DNA of 64,000 nucleotides from Niastella populi (GTDB taxonomy: Bacteria; Bacteroidota; Bacteroidia; Chitinophagales; Chitinophagaceae), in contig NZ_LWBP01000156.1 of the NCBI RefSeq assembly GCF_002078015.1, positions 62,001 to 126,000 on the forward strand. Reading direction: 5' to 3'. Both the position numbers and the translations under genes were made by a program. Each line of letters opens with the position of its first letter. Position 1 is the first letter of the stretch. Under the pieces are notes generated by a model. The model did not search any database. It was not told the origin of the DNA and was given only the letters and a program-made list of their open reading frames with translations. Shown piece after piece: positions 1 through 8,820 of this stretch.

Positions 1-439
1 CGCGGCGTTTTTTCGAAATGCCGAATGCACCGCGGGTAGCATAATAAAAGGAATCACTGAACAGGCTTTTCAGGGCCGGAATATTATACGCAACCATTTT
101 TCCCTCCCTGATGATCACGTTCAGGTTTTGATTGGTTTGAAAAGAAAAATACCCGCCATTTATAACGATATACGGGTTACCTTCTCTGGAATAATATTCT
201 GATGGTGTATAACTGTTACCCCCGCCCGTTTGCGCGGTGAACTCGAGTTTCTTATCTTTTAATTTTATCTGGGCGCACCAGGCTTTGAAAGGGCGGCCGT
301 TCAGAGAATCGGAGGTTTTGAATATACGGATGGAAGCCGGAAGATCGTTGAATTCGCTGGTTGCTTTTACCCAGCGCAGCTGGCTAAAAACGATTGAAGG
401 TAATAAAAGGCAAAACAATATCGAAAGTCGAGTGTTCAA
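1..439 (-). CDS. Phosphodiester glycosidase (NAGPA/DUF2233-like) protein, incomplete at the window edge
   Basis: About 146 codons are visible; the C-terminal part runs off the left edge. The protein begins with a hydrophobic leader (SILFCLLLPSIVFSQ) typical of a Bacteroidota exported protein. It contains YIVINGGYF at about residue 90, the NGGYF motif of the phosphodiester glycosidase family (exopolysaccharide or N-acetylglucosamine-1-phosphodiester enzymes). No ATG fits the frame. A TTG at 439 gives a sensible leader, but the DNA there belongs to the 7-bp repeat that fills the gap to lipA, so the start is uncertain. It lies 72 bp downstream of lipA in the same direction. Family assignment rests on one motif and is moderate. 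Confidence 0.55.
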   Translation of the reverse strand, partial: MNTRLSILFCLLLPSIVFSQLRWVKATSEFNDLPASIRIFKTSDSLNGRPFKAWCAQIKLKDKKLEFTAQTGGGNSYTPSEYYSREGNPYIVINGGYFSFQTNQNLNVIIREGKMVAYNIPALKSLFSDSFYYATRGAFGISKKRR

Positions 440-489
440 TGTAAAATGTCGAAGTTGAAATACAGGCAATTTAGGACTTTATTGTATTT

Positions 490-530
490 CTACTTCGACA
501 TTCAAAATTCATTATTTGATATTCGACATT
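490..530 (-). repeat. 7-bp period repeat across the lipA stop codon
   Basis: Read on the minus strand, the units are AATGTCG, AATATCA, AATAATG, AATTTTG, AATGTCG. They encode the last lipA residues (MSNIK), include its TAA, and continue into the gap. Related degenerate units continue to about 450. Confidence 0.75.
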
Positions 531-1450
531 TCTTTTTGCTTCAACCATTGTTCTTTGCCGTAACCCGGTATTACATGGCGTTCGCTGTGGTAGGAAGAAC
601 GAACGAGCGGACCGCTTTCTACATAATCAAGCCCCATATTGTAGCCGGCTTCGCGGTATTCGGCAAATTCATCGGGATGTACAAACCGTACAACCGGTAA
701 ATGCTTTTTGGTGGGTTGCAGGTACTGGCCAATTGTAATAACGTCTACCCCGCTGTTGGCCAGGTCGCGGATCGTTTGCAGTACTTCTTCTTTTGTTTCA
801 CCCAAACCGAGCATGATACCGCTTTTGGTACGCATACCACCTTCTTTCAGCATCTTCAGCACTTCCATGCTGCGGCGGTATTTGGCCTGAATACGTACCT
901 GGCGGGTAAGGCGCTCAACGGTTTCTATATTGTGCGATACTACTTCAGGCGCTGCGTCGATAACACGTTGTACATCTTCGGCCCTGCCTTTGAAGTCGGG
1001 GATCAGCGTTTCGAGCGTAGTATCGGGATTTAATGCTTTTACGGCTTTGATGGTATTGTGCCAGATGATGCTGCCGCCGTCTTTCAGTTCGTCGCGGTCA
1101 ACAGAGGTGAGTACGGCGTGTTTCACCTTCATGAGGTGAATGGCTTCCGCCACGCGTTGCGGTTCGTCCCAATCAACGGCTTCGGGCCGGCCGGTGGCCA
1201 CCGCGCAGAAACCGCAGCTTCGGGTGCACACATTACCAAGGATCATAAATGTTGCCGTGCCTTCGCCCCAGCATTCGCCCATATTCGGACAATTGCCGCT
1301 TTCACAAATGGTGTGGAGTTTATGTTGGTCAACCAGGTTGCGTACGTGCCGGTAGTTTTCACCGGTGGGTAATTTTACGCGCAGCCAGTTGGGCTTCTTT
1401 ACTACGGAAGTTGATTCATTTACACTACTGATAACGGGTAATTCCTGCAT
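512..1450 (-). CDS. lipA: Lipoyl synthase
   Basis: Radical-SAM enzyme that inserts two sulfurs into octanoyl groups on lipoyl-dependent proteins. The auxiliary cluster cysteines are C49, C54 and C60 ([12 protein letters not shown]) and the radical-SAM cysteines are C75, C79 and C82 (CTRSCGFC). The C-terminal RSSYHSER near residue 284 carries the conserved serine ligand. At 312 residues it is a normal length. The last residues (MSNIK) are encoded by a 7-bp tandem repeat that runs through the stop codon, so the tail is probably not functional. A possible TATATTTG -7 box ends only about 5 bp before the ATG, but no -33 box is visible. Confidence 0.97.
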   Translation of the reverse strand: MQELPVISSVNESTSVVKKPNWLRVKLPTGENYRHVRNLVDQHKLHTICESGNCPNMGECWGEGTATFMILGNVCTRSCGFCAVATGRPEAVDWDEPQRVAEAIHLMKVKHAVLTSVDRDELKDGGSIIWHNTIKAVKALNPDTTLETLIPDFKGRAEDVQRVIDAAPEVVSHNIETVERLTRQVRIQAKYRRSMEVLKMLKEGGMRTKSGIMLGLGETKEEVLQTIRDLANSGVDVITIGQYLQPTKKHLPVVRFVHPDEFAEYREAGYNMGLDYVESGPLVRSSYHSERHVIPGYGKEQWLKQKEMSNIK

Positions 1451-1627
1451 ATGTCAAATATATTCTGATTAAACCTTTGGGTGTTCCCTAACCAGGTATT
1501 ATAACATCCCAAAACCCAAAAGGTTGCTGACGCTGATATAACAAATTGATATTTAGTAACCTACTGGACTAGTGTTGACTATTAGCGTACAAAAATAAAG
1601 AAAAATGAGGGAATAAGGTAGATATAG

Positions 1628-1745
1628 GCAACGAGGCAACGAGGAATAGCGACAGGCTTCGGGTTACGCGTATACAGGTAAAAGTTGAAAGGCGAAAACA
1701 GCATACAGCTTAAAGCCGAAAGCCGGAAGGCGGGAGCGAAATACG
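1628..1745. repeat. Two short 7-8-bp period repeats in the lipA upstream gap
   Basis: The 471-bp gap 1451-1921 holds no gene. At 1628-1644 the 8-mer GAGGCAAC repeats. At about 1683-1740 there is a degenerate 7-mer series of the AAAGCCG/GAAGGCG type. Similar GGCAAC units recur at 1889-1917 and near 59155. Confidence 0.6.
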
Positions 1746-1844
1746 GAATTTAGCCTACAGGGAAAGCTAATATTGGCTGAAAGCTAATGCGGGGACTTTA
1801 TTGGCTTTAGGGGCTTTTGCCTTTCGGCCGGGGCCCCAAAATAA

Positions 1845-1878
1845 AAAGTGAGCCCCCTTTTAAAGAGAAGCTCACTTT
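1845..1878 (-). terminator. Rho-independent terminator after the gene ending at 1922
   Basis: AAAGTGAGC and GCTCACTTT form a 9-bp stem. On the minus strand it is followed by a T-rich tail, as expected for a transcript leaving the 1922-2725 gene. A repeat copy (GGCAACGAG) lies between the stop codon and the hairpin. Confidence 0.75.
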
Positions 1879-1921
1879 AGTATTTAAACTCGTTGCCTTT
1901 ATGCCTCGTTGCCTTTTTCTT

Positions 1922-2725
1922 CTAATTCTTTCGCCGCCCCAGCAGCAAAGATATATATGCGTTGAAGAAAAAGCTTTTTTCGGGGTTATAGGTCATCTGC
2001 GCCACTTTTCCGAAATAGTATTCGGCATTTAATCCCACCTCGATAGCCGAAACGGTTTCATTGAACCGGCCATAGTCGAACCGCAGCGCACCCTTGGCCG
2101 AAAGACCGAATTTCGGCTGCACCTTGTCCCACCCTACAGTAAAACCTGAAGCGCCCTGCTCGATATAGCCGCTATCGATAATCGTGGGATAGGTTTTGCG
2201 GTACCGTTGCTGGGCATTGTCTATAACGTCAACAAAATAGGGTTTTTGCAATCCAACAGCAAGCCCGCCGGTATACACGGCCATAACCGCTACCCCGTTC
2301 TTGTTGCCTTTACCGCCGATGATGCGTTGCTGGCCGGCGTTCAGCTTTACCTGGTAGAAGTTGTTCAGTTTACCGTAAATAACGCTGTTGAAATTAAACC
2401 CGTTCAGGAGTGAAGTGCGTTTTTCTTTCTTATGCTTTTTCTCATTGATCTCTATCTGAAAGATATTTGCCACCCGGGCGCTTTTGAACCGCCCGATCTC
2501 ATAAGAAAGCCCATAGCCGTCGGTATTTAATTTTATTCCGAAAGCGCTTTGTTTACTAAAAATGATCTCTCCTTCTTCCTCCTGCTTAAGCAGGTTATTG
2601 ATCCTTTCACGTTTCGCGGCCTGTCTGTCTTTTTTTGCTGTCGGTGATTTGGGAGTTGGATTATCCTGCGCCCGCAAATTGGATGCAAGCATACCAGCCA
2701 AAAGGAACAAAACTAATTTCTTCAC
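1922..2725 (-). CDS. Unknown exported protein, probably outer-membrane associated
   Basis: 267 residues. A signal peptide (MKKLVLFLLAGMLASNLRAQ) is followed by a Lys/Gln-rich charged stretch to about residue 55. After that come alternating aromatic and polar segments ending in a hydrophobic strand (FFFNAYISLLLGRRKN), which suggests a small beta-barrel or periplasm-facing outer-membrane protein. I do not recognise the family. Its start is only 49 bp from the divergent OsmC-like gene, so the two may share a control region. It has its own terminator. Confidence 0.8.
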   Translation of the reverse strand: MKKLVLFLLAGMLASNLRAQDNPTPKSPTAKKDRQAAKRERINNLLKQEEEGEIIFSKQSAFGIKLNTDGYGLSYEIGRFKSARVANIFQIEINEKKHKKEKRTSLLNGFNFNSVIYGKLNNFYQVKLNAGQQRIIGGKGNKNGVAVMAVYTGGLAVGLQKPYFVDVIDNAQQRYRKTYPTIIDSGYIEQGASGFTVGWDKVQPKFGLSAKGALRFDYGRFNETVSAIEVGLNAEYYFGKVAQMTYNPEKSFFFNAYISLLLGRRKN

Positions 2726-2774
2726 TGGCTATGATTTGATTATTAAACGTAAATTTAAGGTAAAAATATACATA

Positions 2775-3203
2775 ATGACCTCAACAGTAGTTTACGAAGG
2801 AAATCTGAGAACGGTTTGTACCCATTTAAAATCCGGATCCGTTATTGAAACCGATGCGCCGCTGGATAACCAGGGGCTGGCTGAGCGGTTTTCGCCCACC
2901 GATATGGTGGCAACTGCGCTAGGAACCTGTATGCTAACAATTATGGGTATCAAAGCCCGTGATATGAACCTCGATATAAAAGGCATTAAGATCGATGTGG
3001 AGAAGATCATGAAGGCCGATCCTCGCCGTATTGGTGGTATAAATTTAACATTTCATTTTCCCGATTCCCTGCGGGTCGACGAAAAACAAAAGACCATACT
3101 GGAACGTGCAGCCCAAACCTGCCCTGTTATGTACAGCATTCATCCCGATATTGAAGTGAACATAGTCTTCAATTGGCAACTGGCAGTAAGCAATGGACAA
3201 TAG
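2775..3203 (+). CDS. OsmC/Ohr-family redox protein
   Basis: 142 residues from the ATG at 2775; the frame is open further upstream but that part overlaps the divergent gene. OsmC-family proteins reduce organic hydroperoxides using two cysteines. The first is in ATALGTCMLTIMGI (about residue 55) and the second in AAQTCPVMYSIHPDIEV (about residue 117). The domain normally ends at the DIEVNIVF strand; the remaining NWQLAVSNGQ is encoded by a 7-bp tandem repeat and looks like a read-through extension. A strong terminator follows. Confidence 0.9.
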   Translation: MTSTVVYEGNLRTVCTHLKSGSVIETDAPLDNQGLAERFSPTDMVATALGTCMLTIMGIKARDMNLDIKGIKIDVEKIMKADPRRIGGINLTFHFPDSLRVDEKQKTILERAAQTCPVMYSIHPDIEVNIVFNWQLAVSNGQ

Positions 3204-3205
3204 GC
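3171..3205 (+). repeat. 7-bp repeat forming the 3' end of the OsmC-like gene
   Basis: The units are AATTGGC, AACTGGC, AGTAAGC, AATGGAC, AATAGGC. They encode the last ten residues, and the fifth unit contains the TAG stop. A related TTGCCTG/TTGTCTG series lies at about 3243-3260. Confidence 0.7.
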
Positions 3206-3274
3206 CGGTTGTAGTTCTATTCGAATTTAATATTATTTGCATATTGCCTGTTGTCTGTTGCAGTCAGGCAGAGG

Positions 3275-3302
3275 GCCGATAGGGATCTATCGGCTTTTTT
3301 TT
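3275..3302 (+). terminator. Rho-independent terminator of the OsmC-like gene
   Basis: A perfect 8-bp stem GCCGATAG/CTATCGGC with a 4-nt loop, followed by eight or more T. Confidence 0.9.
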
Positions 3303-3498
3303 ATACGTAACACAACCTTTTGTATTCTATTTGCTTCTATTTCCTTTTAAATTGCTATTGGTCTCAAACGTCCATGGCAAATTTTCTTTATGCCCCTCTG
3401 GGCAATGAAAATTTTGCCCTGGCTTGCCGGGGGTAAGTTGTCGTCCGAACGGGTCATCCGGGCGGACATCCGGCCAAAACCAAATAAATATTTTTCAG

Positions 3499-4890
3499 AT
3501 GAAAAAATGGTCATCGCTCCTTTTCTTCAGTTTATTTTTCATTGCCGCTCATGCTGCGATCCGTTTGCCCGCTGTTATCAGCAGTAACATGGTACTGCAA
3601 CAACAGTCAACCGTAAAATTATGGGGCTGGTGCAGTCCCTGGGAAAAGATCGCCATTACCACTTCCTGGAATAACAAAACCGATTCGTTAAAAGGTACCC
3701 GCGATGCCAACTGGGTGCATTCCATTCAAACGCCGGCTGCCGGCGGTCCGTTCACCATCACTATCTGGGGCAGCAATACAGCTGCGCCTGTTGTGCTGGA
3801 AAATGTACTGATAGGTGAAGTGTGGGTTTGTTCGGGACAAAGCAATATGGAATGGAATTATTATAACAAACTGCCCGATATTGCCGCCGAATTACCTACC
3901 TGCTACAATAAGAATATCCGTTTCTTTCATATTCCCAAAACAACGGCCGTAACGCCGCAGGACGATTGTGCCGCCAAATGGACCATCTGCGATTCAAATA
4001 CGCTCAAGTTCTTCAGCGCCGTTGGTTATTTCTTTGGAAAAAAGCTGAACCAGGACCTGAATGTGCCTGTTGGCCTGGTGAATTCAAGCTGGGGTGGAAC
4101 GCCCGCCGAGGTTTGGACTCCCGAAGCAAAGGTGAACAACGATGCGGAGCTGAAAGCCAGTGCCGCCAAACTAAAGCCTGATGCCCGCTGGCCACTTACA
4201 CCAGGGTATACCTACAATGCCATGATCGCTCCTATTATTAATTATGGCATTGCCGGCGCCATCTGGTACCAGGGCGAAAGCAATGTTGAAATGTATGATA
4301 CCTACACGAAGTTGTTTACAACCATGATCGATAGTTGGCGTAAGGCATGGAACAAAGAGTTTCCTTTTTACTATGTACAGATCGCACCTTACCGGTATGG
4401 TGTTCCGTTGACCGGCGCCCTGTTGCGCGAAGCGCAAACAAAGGCCATGAGCCACCCGAATACCGGCATGGTGGTTATTACCGACCTGGTGGCCGATACC
4501 GGTAATATTCACCCGACCAACAAACATGATGTGGGCGCCCGCCTCGCCAACTGGGCCCTGCACGATACCTATAAAAAAGAAGGAATTGTGTATAAAAGTC
4601 CCATGTATAAAAGCATGGAAGTAAAAAAAGGCAAAGCATATCTCAGTTTCGATAATGCGCCAGCCGGTTTAATGGCGAAGGGAAAAAAGGTAACCGAGGT
4701 ATATGTGGCCGGCAGCGATAAACAGTTTTATCCCGCAGAGGCGAAGATCGAGAACAACCAGCTGGTGGTTTTCAGTAAACAGGTGAAAGAGCCCGTTGCC
4801 GTCCGGTATGGATTTACCAATACCGCTGTAGGAAACTTGTTCGGAAAAGAAGGATTACCGGTAAACCCGTTCAGGACAGACAATTGGTAG
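3499..4890 (+). CDS. Sialate O-acetylesterase (SASA/SGNH-type)
   Basis: 463 residues from ATG 3499, chosen because it begins the signal peptide [19 protein letters not shown]. Enzymes of this type remove O-acetyl groups from sialic acids or plant polysaccharides in the periplasm or outside the cell. The nucleophile motif GQSNMEW lies at about residue 115, the WYQGESN block (oxyanion hole) at about 255, and a late HPTNKHDVG block supplies the likely catalytic His. An immunoglobulin-like C-terminal part follows. It is transcribed alone, with a very strong hairpin downstream. The exact substrate cannot be read from sequence. Confidence 0.9.
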   Translation: MKKWSSLLFFSLFFIAAHAAIRLPAVISSNMVLQQQSTVKLWGWCSPWEKIAITTSWNNKTDSLKGTRDANWVHSIQTPAAGGPFTITIWGSNTAAPVVLENVLIGEVWVCSGQSNMEWNYYNKLPDIAAELPTCYNKNIRFFHIPKTTAVTPQDDCAAKWTICDSNTLKFFSAVGYFFGKKLNQDLNVPVGLVNSSWGGTPAEVWTPEAKVNNDAELKASAAKLKPDARWPLTPGYTYNAMIAPIINYGIAGAIWYQGESNVEMYDTYTKLFTTMIDSWRKAWNKEFPFYYVQIAPYRYGVPLTGALLREAQTKAMSHPNTGMVVITDLVADTGNIHPTNKHDVGARLANWALHDTYKKEGIVYKSPMYKSMEVKKGKAYLSFDNAPAGLMAKGKKVTEVYVAGSDKQFYPAEAKIENNQLVVFSKQVKEPVAVRYGFTNTAVGNLFGKEGLPVNPFRTDNW

Positions 4891-4918
4891 ATACCGTTTG
4901 GGGTTTGGGTTTGTTGTT

Positions 4919-4959
4919 AATTGCCGGATTTATTAGAATACCTAATAAATCCGGCAATT
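4919..4959 (+). terminator. Long perfect hairpin after the acetylesterase
   Basis: AATTGCCGGATTTATTAG pairs perfectly over 18 bp with its copy at 4942-4959 across a 5-nt loop. The tail on the plus strand is A/T rich (TATAATTT). It may work in both directions. Confidence 0.75.
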
Positions 4960-5002
4960 ATAATTTCGGCAGGTGGCTGCAATTAATTCGAAACGTGAGA
5001 AT

Positions 5003-5088
5003 GCGAAGCAACCACAAACCATCAACTTTCGGGTGGATGCCTTTAATTAGCAACTTCGACTTGCGAAGCAACCACAAACCACAAACTA
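5003..5088 (-). repeat. ACCACAA-type repeats abutting the CBS gene stop
   Basis: On the minus strand the CBS gene stop TAG begins the series TAGTTTG, TGGTTTG, TGGTTGC (5066-5088). A second copy of GCGAAGCAACCACAAACC lies at about 5003-5020. The same ACCACAA units occur just upstream of the gene at 59271. Confidence 0.75.
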
Positions 5089-5544
5089 ATAAATCCTTCC
5101 TCTTCCCTCGGCGGTTTTGATCAATTCTTCGGCAAGGGTGTCATCAAACACTTCGGCCTTGTTGGCCAACACTTCCCTGAGAATATCGTGAATGGTGATA
5201 ATTCCCATAAACTTTTTGTCATCGATGGCTACCAGGTAGCGGGCTTTGCTCCTTATCATCAGGATCATACAATGCTCCACCGTTTCCTCGGGGCCTACCA
5301 CCGGTAAATCGGTGGTCATAACTTCGTGTACATGGGCTTCCCTGCTACTGCGGCCTTTTAAAACTACATTCCGGCTGTAATCCTTTTCCGAAAAAACGCC
5401 GCTGTACCTGTCACCGTCCATTACTATCAGGTAACTCAGGTTTACCTGTTCAAGCAGATGCAATGCATCGATCACCAGCGCTCCTGGCTGTATGATGTTC
5501 TCCGGACGTGGTTTGCTGGCAATAAGGTCGTCTACCGTTCTCAT
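5086..5544 (-). CDS. CBS-pair domain protein
   Basis: 152 residues made almost entirely of two CBS motifs (about residues 10-65 and 75-135), with the usual LIVMDGDRYSGVFSEKDY and YLVAIDDKKFMGIITIHDIL strands. CBS pairs bind adenine nucleotides and act as energy or ion sensors. With no attached enzyme domain, the target is unknown. The stop codon starts a 7-bp repeat. The 218-bp divergent region with the acyl-CoA-binding protein gene contains ATGATTAAAATCAT (5587-5600), an inverted repeat that could be an operator. Confidence 0.9.
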   Translation of the reverse strand: MRTVDDLIASKPRPENIIQPGALVIDALHLLEQVNLSYLIVMDGDRYSGVFSEKDYSRNVVLKGRSSREAHVHEVMTTDLPVVGPEETVEHCMILMIRSKARYLVAIDDKKFMGIITIHDILREVLANKAEVFDDTLAEELIKTAEGRGRIY

Positions 5545-5731
5545 GAAATGAACATTTGTTTAAAGTTCGTATTTTATTCTATTCGAATAATGATTAAAAT
5601 CATATGCCAGACGACATATGGGGGATAAATTTATCACATAATTATTGCGAGCTTTCATGAACTGTCCTGCTGCGGCAAAAAACGGCATGGGTGAAATATG
5701 GGTTCCGCTGGCCGGAGTGAACGGAAACGCC

Positions 5732-5739
5732 TATTTTCG
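5732..5739 (+). promoter_or_regulatory. Probable -7 box of the acyl-CoA-binding protein gene
   Basis: TATTTTCG fits the Bacteroidota -7 element TAnnTTTG at one mismatch and lies 23 bp before the ATG. No good -33 TTTG is visible. Confidence 0.4.
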
Positions 5740-5762
5740 CAGCAACCATAAACGTAGTATCT

Positions 5763-6017
5763 ATGAATATTCAGGAGCAATTTGACCAGGCTGTGGCCCG
5801 TAGTAAAACCCTCAGCGAAAAGCCGGGCAACGATGTGCTGCTGCAATTATACAGTTTGTACAAACAGGCCACCGAAGGCGATGTAAACATCGATCCTCCT
5901 TCCAATATGTTCGATTTTGTGGCAAAAGCCAAGTATAATGCCTGGGAGTCGTTAAAAGGAAAGACTAAAGAGAGTGCGATGATGGATTATGTGGAATTGG
6001 TTCAAAAACTGAAGTAA
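5763..6017 (+). CDS. Acyl-CoA-binding protein
   Basis: 84 residues, the standard size for this cytosolic four-helix carrier of long-chain acyl-CoA esters. The family signature is plain: LYSLYKQATEGDVN (about residue 28) and KAKYNAWESLKGKTKESAM (about 58). It has its own likely promoter. The TAA stop begins an 8-bp repeat (TAAGTTGC, TCAGTTAG, TGAGTTCG). Confidence 0.95.
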   Translation: MNIQEQFDQAVARSKTLSEKPGNDVLLQLYSLYKQATEGDVNIDPPSNMFDFVAKAKYNAWESLKGKTKESAMMDYVELVQKLK

Positions 6018-6096
6018 GTTGCTCAGTTAGTGAGTTCGAAATTAACTAAATATTCTATTTATTTTCAAACTGAACAACTGAACAACTGAACAACTA
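6015..6096 (+). repeat. Two 8-bp period repeats between the 5763 and 6099 genes
   Basis: One series starts with the TAA of the upstream gene (AGTTGCTC, AGTTAGTG, AGTTCG). The other, AACTGAAC repeated about three times at 6068-6094, ends 3 bp before the next ATG, replacing any Shine-Dalgarno sequence. It is the reverse complement of the unit in the 22601-22736 array. Confidence 0.75.
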
Positions 6097-6098
6097 AA

Positions 6099-6644
6099 AT
6101 GCTGAAGCAAACTTTCCTTTACCGGGTATGGCATCATAATAAGAAGTTGTTTTATATTATGACCACTTTCGCTGTGCTTACCATCGCCACCAACCTGGCC
6201 GGTGACCAGGTAACGCCTTTTTTTGTGTGGGGCATGTATTCGGCGAAGGAAGAACCGGTTCAGCAGTATAGCATATTGCAAACGGTCGTCAACGATAGCA
6301 TATTGGTGAACCCCTACGAACTACCGGTTTCCGATACGCGGTTCTATCTTACTTCTCCCCTTTCTTATTACAAAAAAATAAAGGATAATAATAATACAGA
6401 TCCTACTGTGTCTTTTCTGCAGTCAAAGCTGAACTGGCATGTTGAAAACAATAAAATGTTGAAAAACCTGTTTAACGCCGGGCCGCAGCGCGATTCCTTT
6501 TTTACCTGGTATGCCCGCTACCTTTCACAGGTTACGCATCTGCCAGTTCATTCCATACGAGTAGATGACATAAAAGCGCATTATTCCGGATCAAAATTAA
6601 TTGTAGACTCCACTCACCTGTTCGATCGATGGGAAAAGCCATAG
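6099..6644 (+). CDS. Unknown membrane-anchored protein
   Basis: 181 residues with one N-terminal membrane segment (about residues 20-42, LFYIMTTFAVLTIATNLAG) and a soluble, probably periplasmic C-terminal part rich in aromatic and polar residues. No motif is recognised. It overlaps the next gene by 16 bp and precedes it in the same direction, so the two products very likely act together. The start is fixed by the ATG directly after the AACTGAAC repeat. Confidence 0.75.
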   Translation: MLKQTFLYRVWHHNKKLFYIMTTFAVLTIATNLAGDQVTPFFVWGMYSAKEEPVQQYSILQTVVNDSILVNPYELPVSDTRFYLTSPLSYYKKIKDNNNTDPTVSFLQSKLNWHVENNKMLKNLFNAGPQRDSFFTWYARYLSQVTHLPVHSIRVDDIKAHYSGSKLIVDSTHLFDRWEKP

Positions 6645-7507
6645 CACATATAATTTTTTACACGCCCTGGGAAAGAAAACGCATTGCGCGGCTGGTATTT
6701 GCATTAACGCTGGCCTCGCTGGTATGGTCGTTCTTTTCAAACACCCTGCTGCACCAGTTGCAGCGGCCTGTTATCAAATATCCGTACGTAGATCTCTCTT
6801 ACTGGGTAATGCATTTTTTACACCTGCCCGAGATCATAACAGGCAGTTTCTGGCTGGCCTGTTTGTTCGATCTGGCGCTTTTTGCGTTTTGTATTTTGTG
6901 TTATGTGTATCCCGAAAAACGGTGGTGCATCTGGTCGTTTATCGCGCTGTACTTTGTATATTTTATTACGTTCAACACGTTTGGCGCTCATCATACCAAT
7001 CACAAGATCGGGTTCCTGCTTATCGCCATTCCATTTACGGTGTCGAATTACAAATCATTTAATTATCTGTGGCAGGGACTGCGGTATTTTCTGGTATTTG
7101 CTTATACCGATGCGTTTTTATGGAAGTTCTTTCGCCTCTCATGGCTGCATCCCAACCAGGGTATGCTGATTGTGAAAAAGAACCAGGCCGCCTATTTGTA
7201 CCTGGAACCCGATACCATGCTGGCGGGTTTGTACCGCTGGCTGTTACTGCAACCGGCCCTGGTGAATGGCGCTTATATTGCCGGGGTAATAATGGAGGGA
7301 TTGTTCATCATCGGGTTCTTTACCCGCAAATACGATAAGTTCTTACTGATACTGTCCATACTGATGCCTGTCGGTTTCTGGTTCACTGCCGATGCCTACT
7401 TTTTTGAGCTTCTCATTCTCAGTTTAACGCTGGTGAATTTTCACGCCATTTATGCCCCGCGCCGTTTTTCGAATAATCTGAAAAGAGGTGCGCTCACCCC
7501 TGTATAA
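6629..7507 (+). CDS. Unknown multi-pass membrane protein
   Basis: 292 residues with about seven hydrophobic segments, His/Tyr/Phe-rich loops (FGAHHTNHKIG) and a basic C-terminus. The pattern is reminiscent of HTTM/DoxX-like membrane proteins, but no defining motif can be confirmed. It is translationally coupled to the gene ending at 6644. Its 3' end overlaps the convergent flippase gene by 58 bp, which leaves no room for a terminator. Confidence 0.75.
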   Translation: MGKAIAHIIFYTPWERKRIARLVFALTLASLVWSFFSNTLLHQLQRPVIKYPYVDLSYWVMHFLHLPEIITGSFWLACLFDLALFAFCILCYVYPEKRWCIWSFIALYFVYFITFNTFGAHHTNHKIGFLLIAIPFTVSNYKSFNYLWQGLRYFLVFAYTDAFLWKFFRLSWLHPNQGMLIVKKNQAAYLYLEPDTMLAGLYRWLLLQPALVNGAYIAGVIMEGLFIIGFFTRKYDKFLLILSILMPVGFWFTADAYFFELLILSLTLVNFHAIYAPRRFSNNLKRGALTPV

Positions 7508-8805
7508 CGTTTGGCATAGATGGCCAGTAAAATATTGTAAACTGCATTGCTGAAAAGCATGGCCAGCGCTGCGCCGGTAATCCCCTGCATAGGTATTAAG
7601 ATACTGCTTAAAACAGTTAAAAGAATAACATATACCAACAGGGCAATAGCCGATACTTTTTCCCGGCCCTGCATCATGAGTATCGTATTGGCTGGCCCGA
7701 AGATCGCGAACAACGCGTTGGAGATGCTCATATACACAAGTGCGGTATAACCTTCAGTAAATGCTTCGCCAAAATAACCCAACAACCACGGACCGGCCGC
7801 CAGGTTCAATAATAATAGTGGTAATGAGGTGATCAGGATGATCCAGGTGCTTTCGGTATACAGTTTTTGATTGTATAACCGGTCTGCCTCGTGGTGCCTG
7901 GCAAACAACTGGGGCAGCACCGCATGTAATAAAAAGAACGGGTAAATGATGAGGTCTGAAAACCGCGCAGCAATATTGAAAACGCCGATATGTTTTTCTT
8001 CGGTAAAATACGGCATTATCAACATGCCGATCTTGGAAGTAAGCAGTTGCAGCAGGCTGATGGTTAAAAAATAAAAGGTTTGTTTCGATATGCCTTGTCC
8101 CCTGTACCGTTCCGTGCCTTTTCTGAAAAAGGGTTTTGTTTTTTTGAACACGATGTAACCCAACACCAGCGTACAAATGGCCAGGTTTACCACGGCTATC
8201 AGTATGAGCCGGCGGGCATCGATATTAAACGAAAGCATGCCTGCTGCGCAAATGAAAACGATAAACAAAAATGGTTTTAATAACCGTTCTATTACCTGGC
8301 TCAGCCTGATATGGTTCAGTGCCTGTAAAACCATTTGGTTAACGCTCAGGAATGCCGACAAATAAATTGCCAGTGACGCTATCAGGAATTCATAGCGGTA
8401 TTCGCTGAGTTTGTTGATGGGGAAAATATAAATAAGCAGTAGGAAGAATACGCTGATGGCAATACCACCAATGGCTGCCCGTACATTGGCATGTCGTATT
8501 ACCGCCCCGGTTTGCAACAGGTTGTTCTGCGCAATGTATTTCGGCACACGGCTTAATACTATATCTTCCTGTCCGTTTGCCGCCAGTATGGTTAAAATGC
8601 TGATCCAGTTGAACACGTGTACATACACACCATATTTTTGCGGGCCGAAGAATTTCACCAGTAAAAAATTGCCGGCAAACACCAGCACCATGGAAATACC
8701 CTGGATGACGAACGAGTGAATGATGCCTTTTACAAGCCGGTTGCGGTCTGCCTGTTGCAGATCGGTTTTCAGCATTTTCTCATAAATGGTCTGTATCAGG
8801 CTCAT
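7450..8805 (-). CDS. Polysaccharide flippase (MOP superfamily, Wzx-like)
   Basis: 451 residues with 12-14 predicted membrane segments and the N-terminal pattern of Wzx/MATE-type exporters (FVIQGISMVLVFAGNFLLV, then FFGPQKYGVYVHVFNW). Such proteins flip lipid-linked glycans across the inner membrane. It sits among glycosyltransferase genes, 15 bp after a methyltransferase remnant in the same direction. The substrate cannot be deduced. The C-terminus (LFRLFEKRRGA) is encoded in DNA that also encodes the end of the convergent membrane protein. Confidence 0.88.
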   Translation of the reverse strand: MSLIQTIYEKMLKTDLQQADRNRLVKGIIHSFVIQGISMVLVFAGNFLLVKFFGPQKYGVYVHVFNWISILTILAANGQEDIVLSRVPKYIAQNNLLQTGAVIRHANVRAAIGGIAISVFFLLLIYIFPINKLSEYRYEFLIASLAIYLSAFLSVNQMVLQALNHIRLSQVIERLLKPFLFIVFICAAGMLSFNIDARRLILIAVVNLAICTLVLGYIVFKKTKPFFRKGTERYRGQGISKQTFYFLTISLLQLLTSKIGMLIMPYFTEEKHIGVFNIAARFSDLIIYPFFLLHAVLPQLFARHHEADRLYNQKLYTESTWIILITSLPLLLLNLAAGPWLLGYFGEAFTEGYTALVYMSISNALFAIFGPANTILMMQGREKVSAIALLVYVILLTVLSSILIPMQGITGAALAMLFSNAVYNILLAIYAKRYTGVSAPLFRLFEKRRGA

Positions 8806-8820
8806 GCAGTATCGATGGCG

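Noticed and set aside
1448-1462. TATATTTG five bp before lipA as a leaderless promoter
   Set aside because: The -7 match is good but no TTTG lies 18-21 bp upstream, and the region is A/T rich.
4895-4920. GTTTGGGGTTTGGGTTTG resembles a telomere repeat
   Set aside because: It is a degenerate member of the GTTTGTG 7-bp family found at 5066-5088; nothing suggests a chromosome end.
5600-5625. CATATG pair upstream of the acyl-CoA-binding protein gene as a hairpin
   Set aside because: Only the six-base palindromes match; the sequence between them does not pair, so there is no stable stem.
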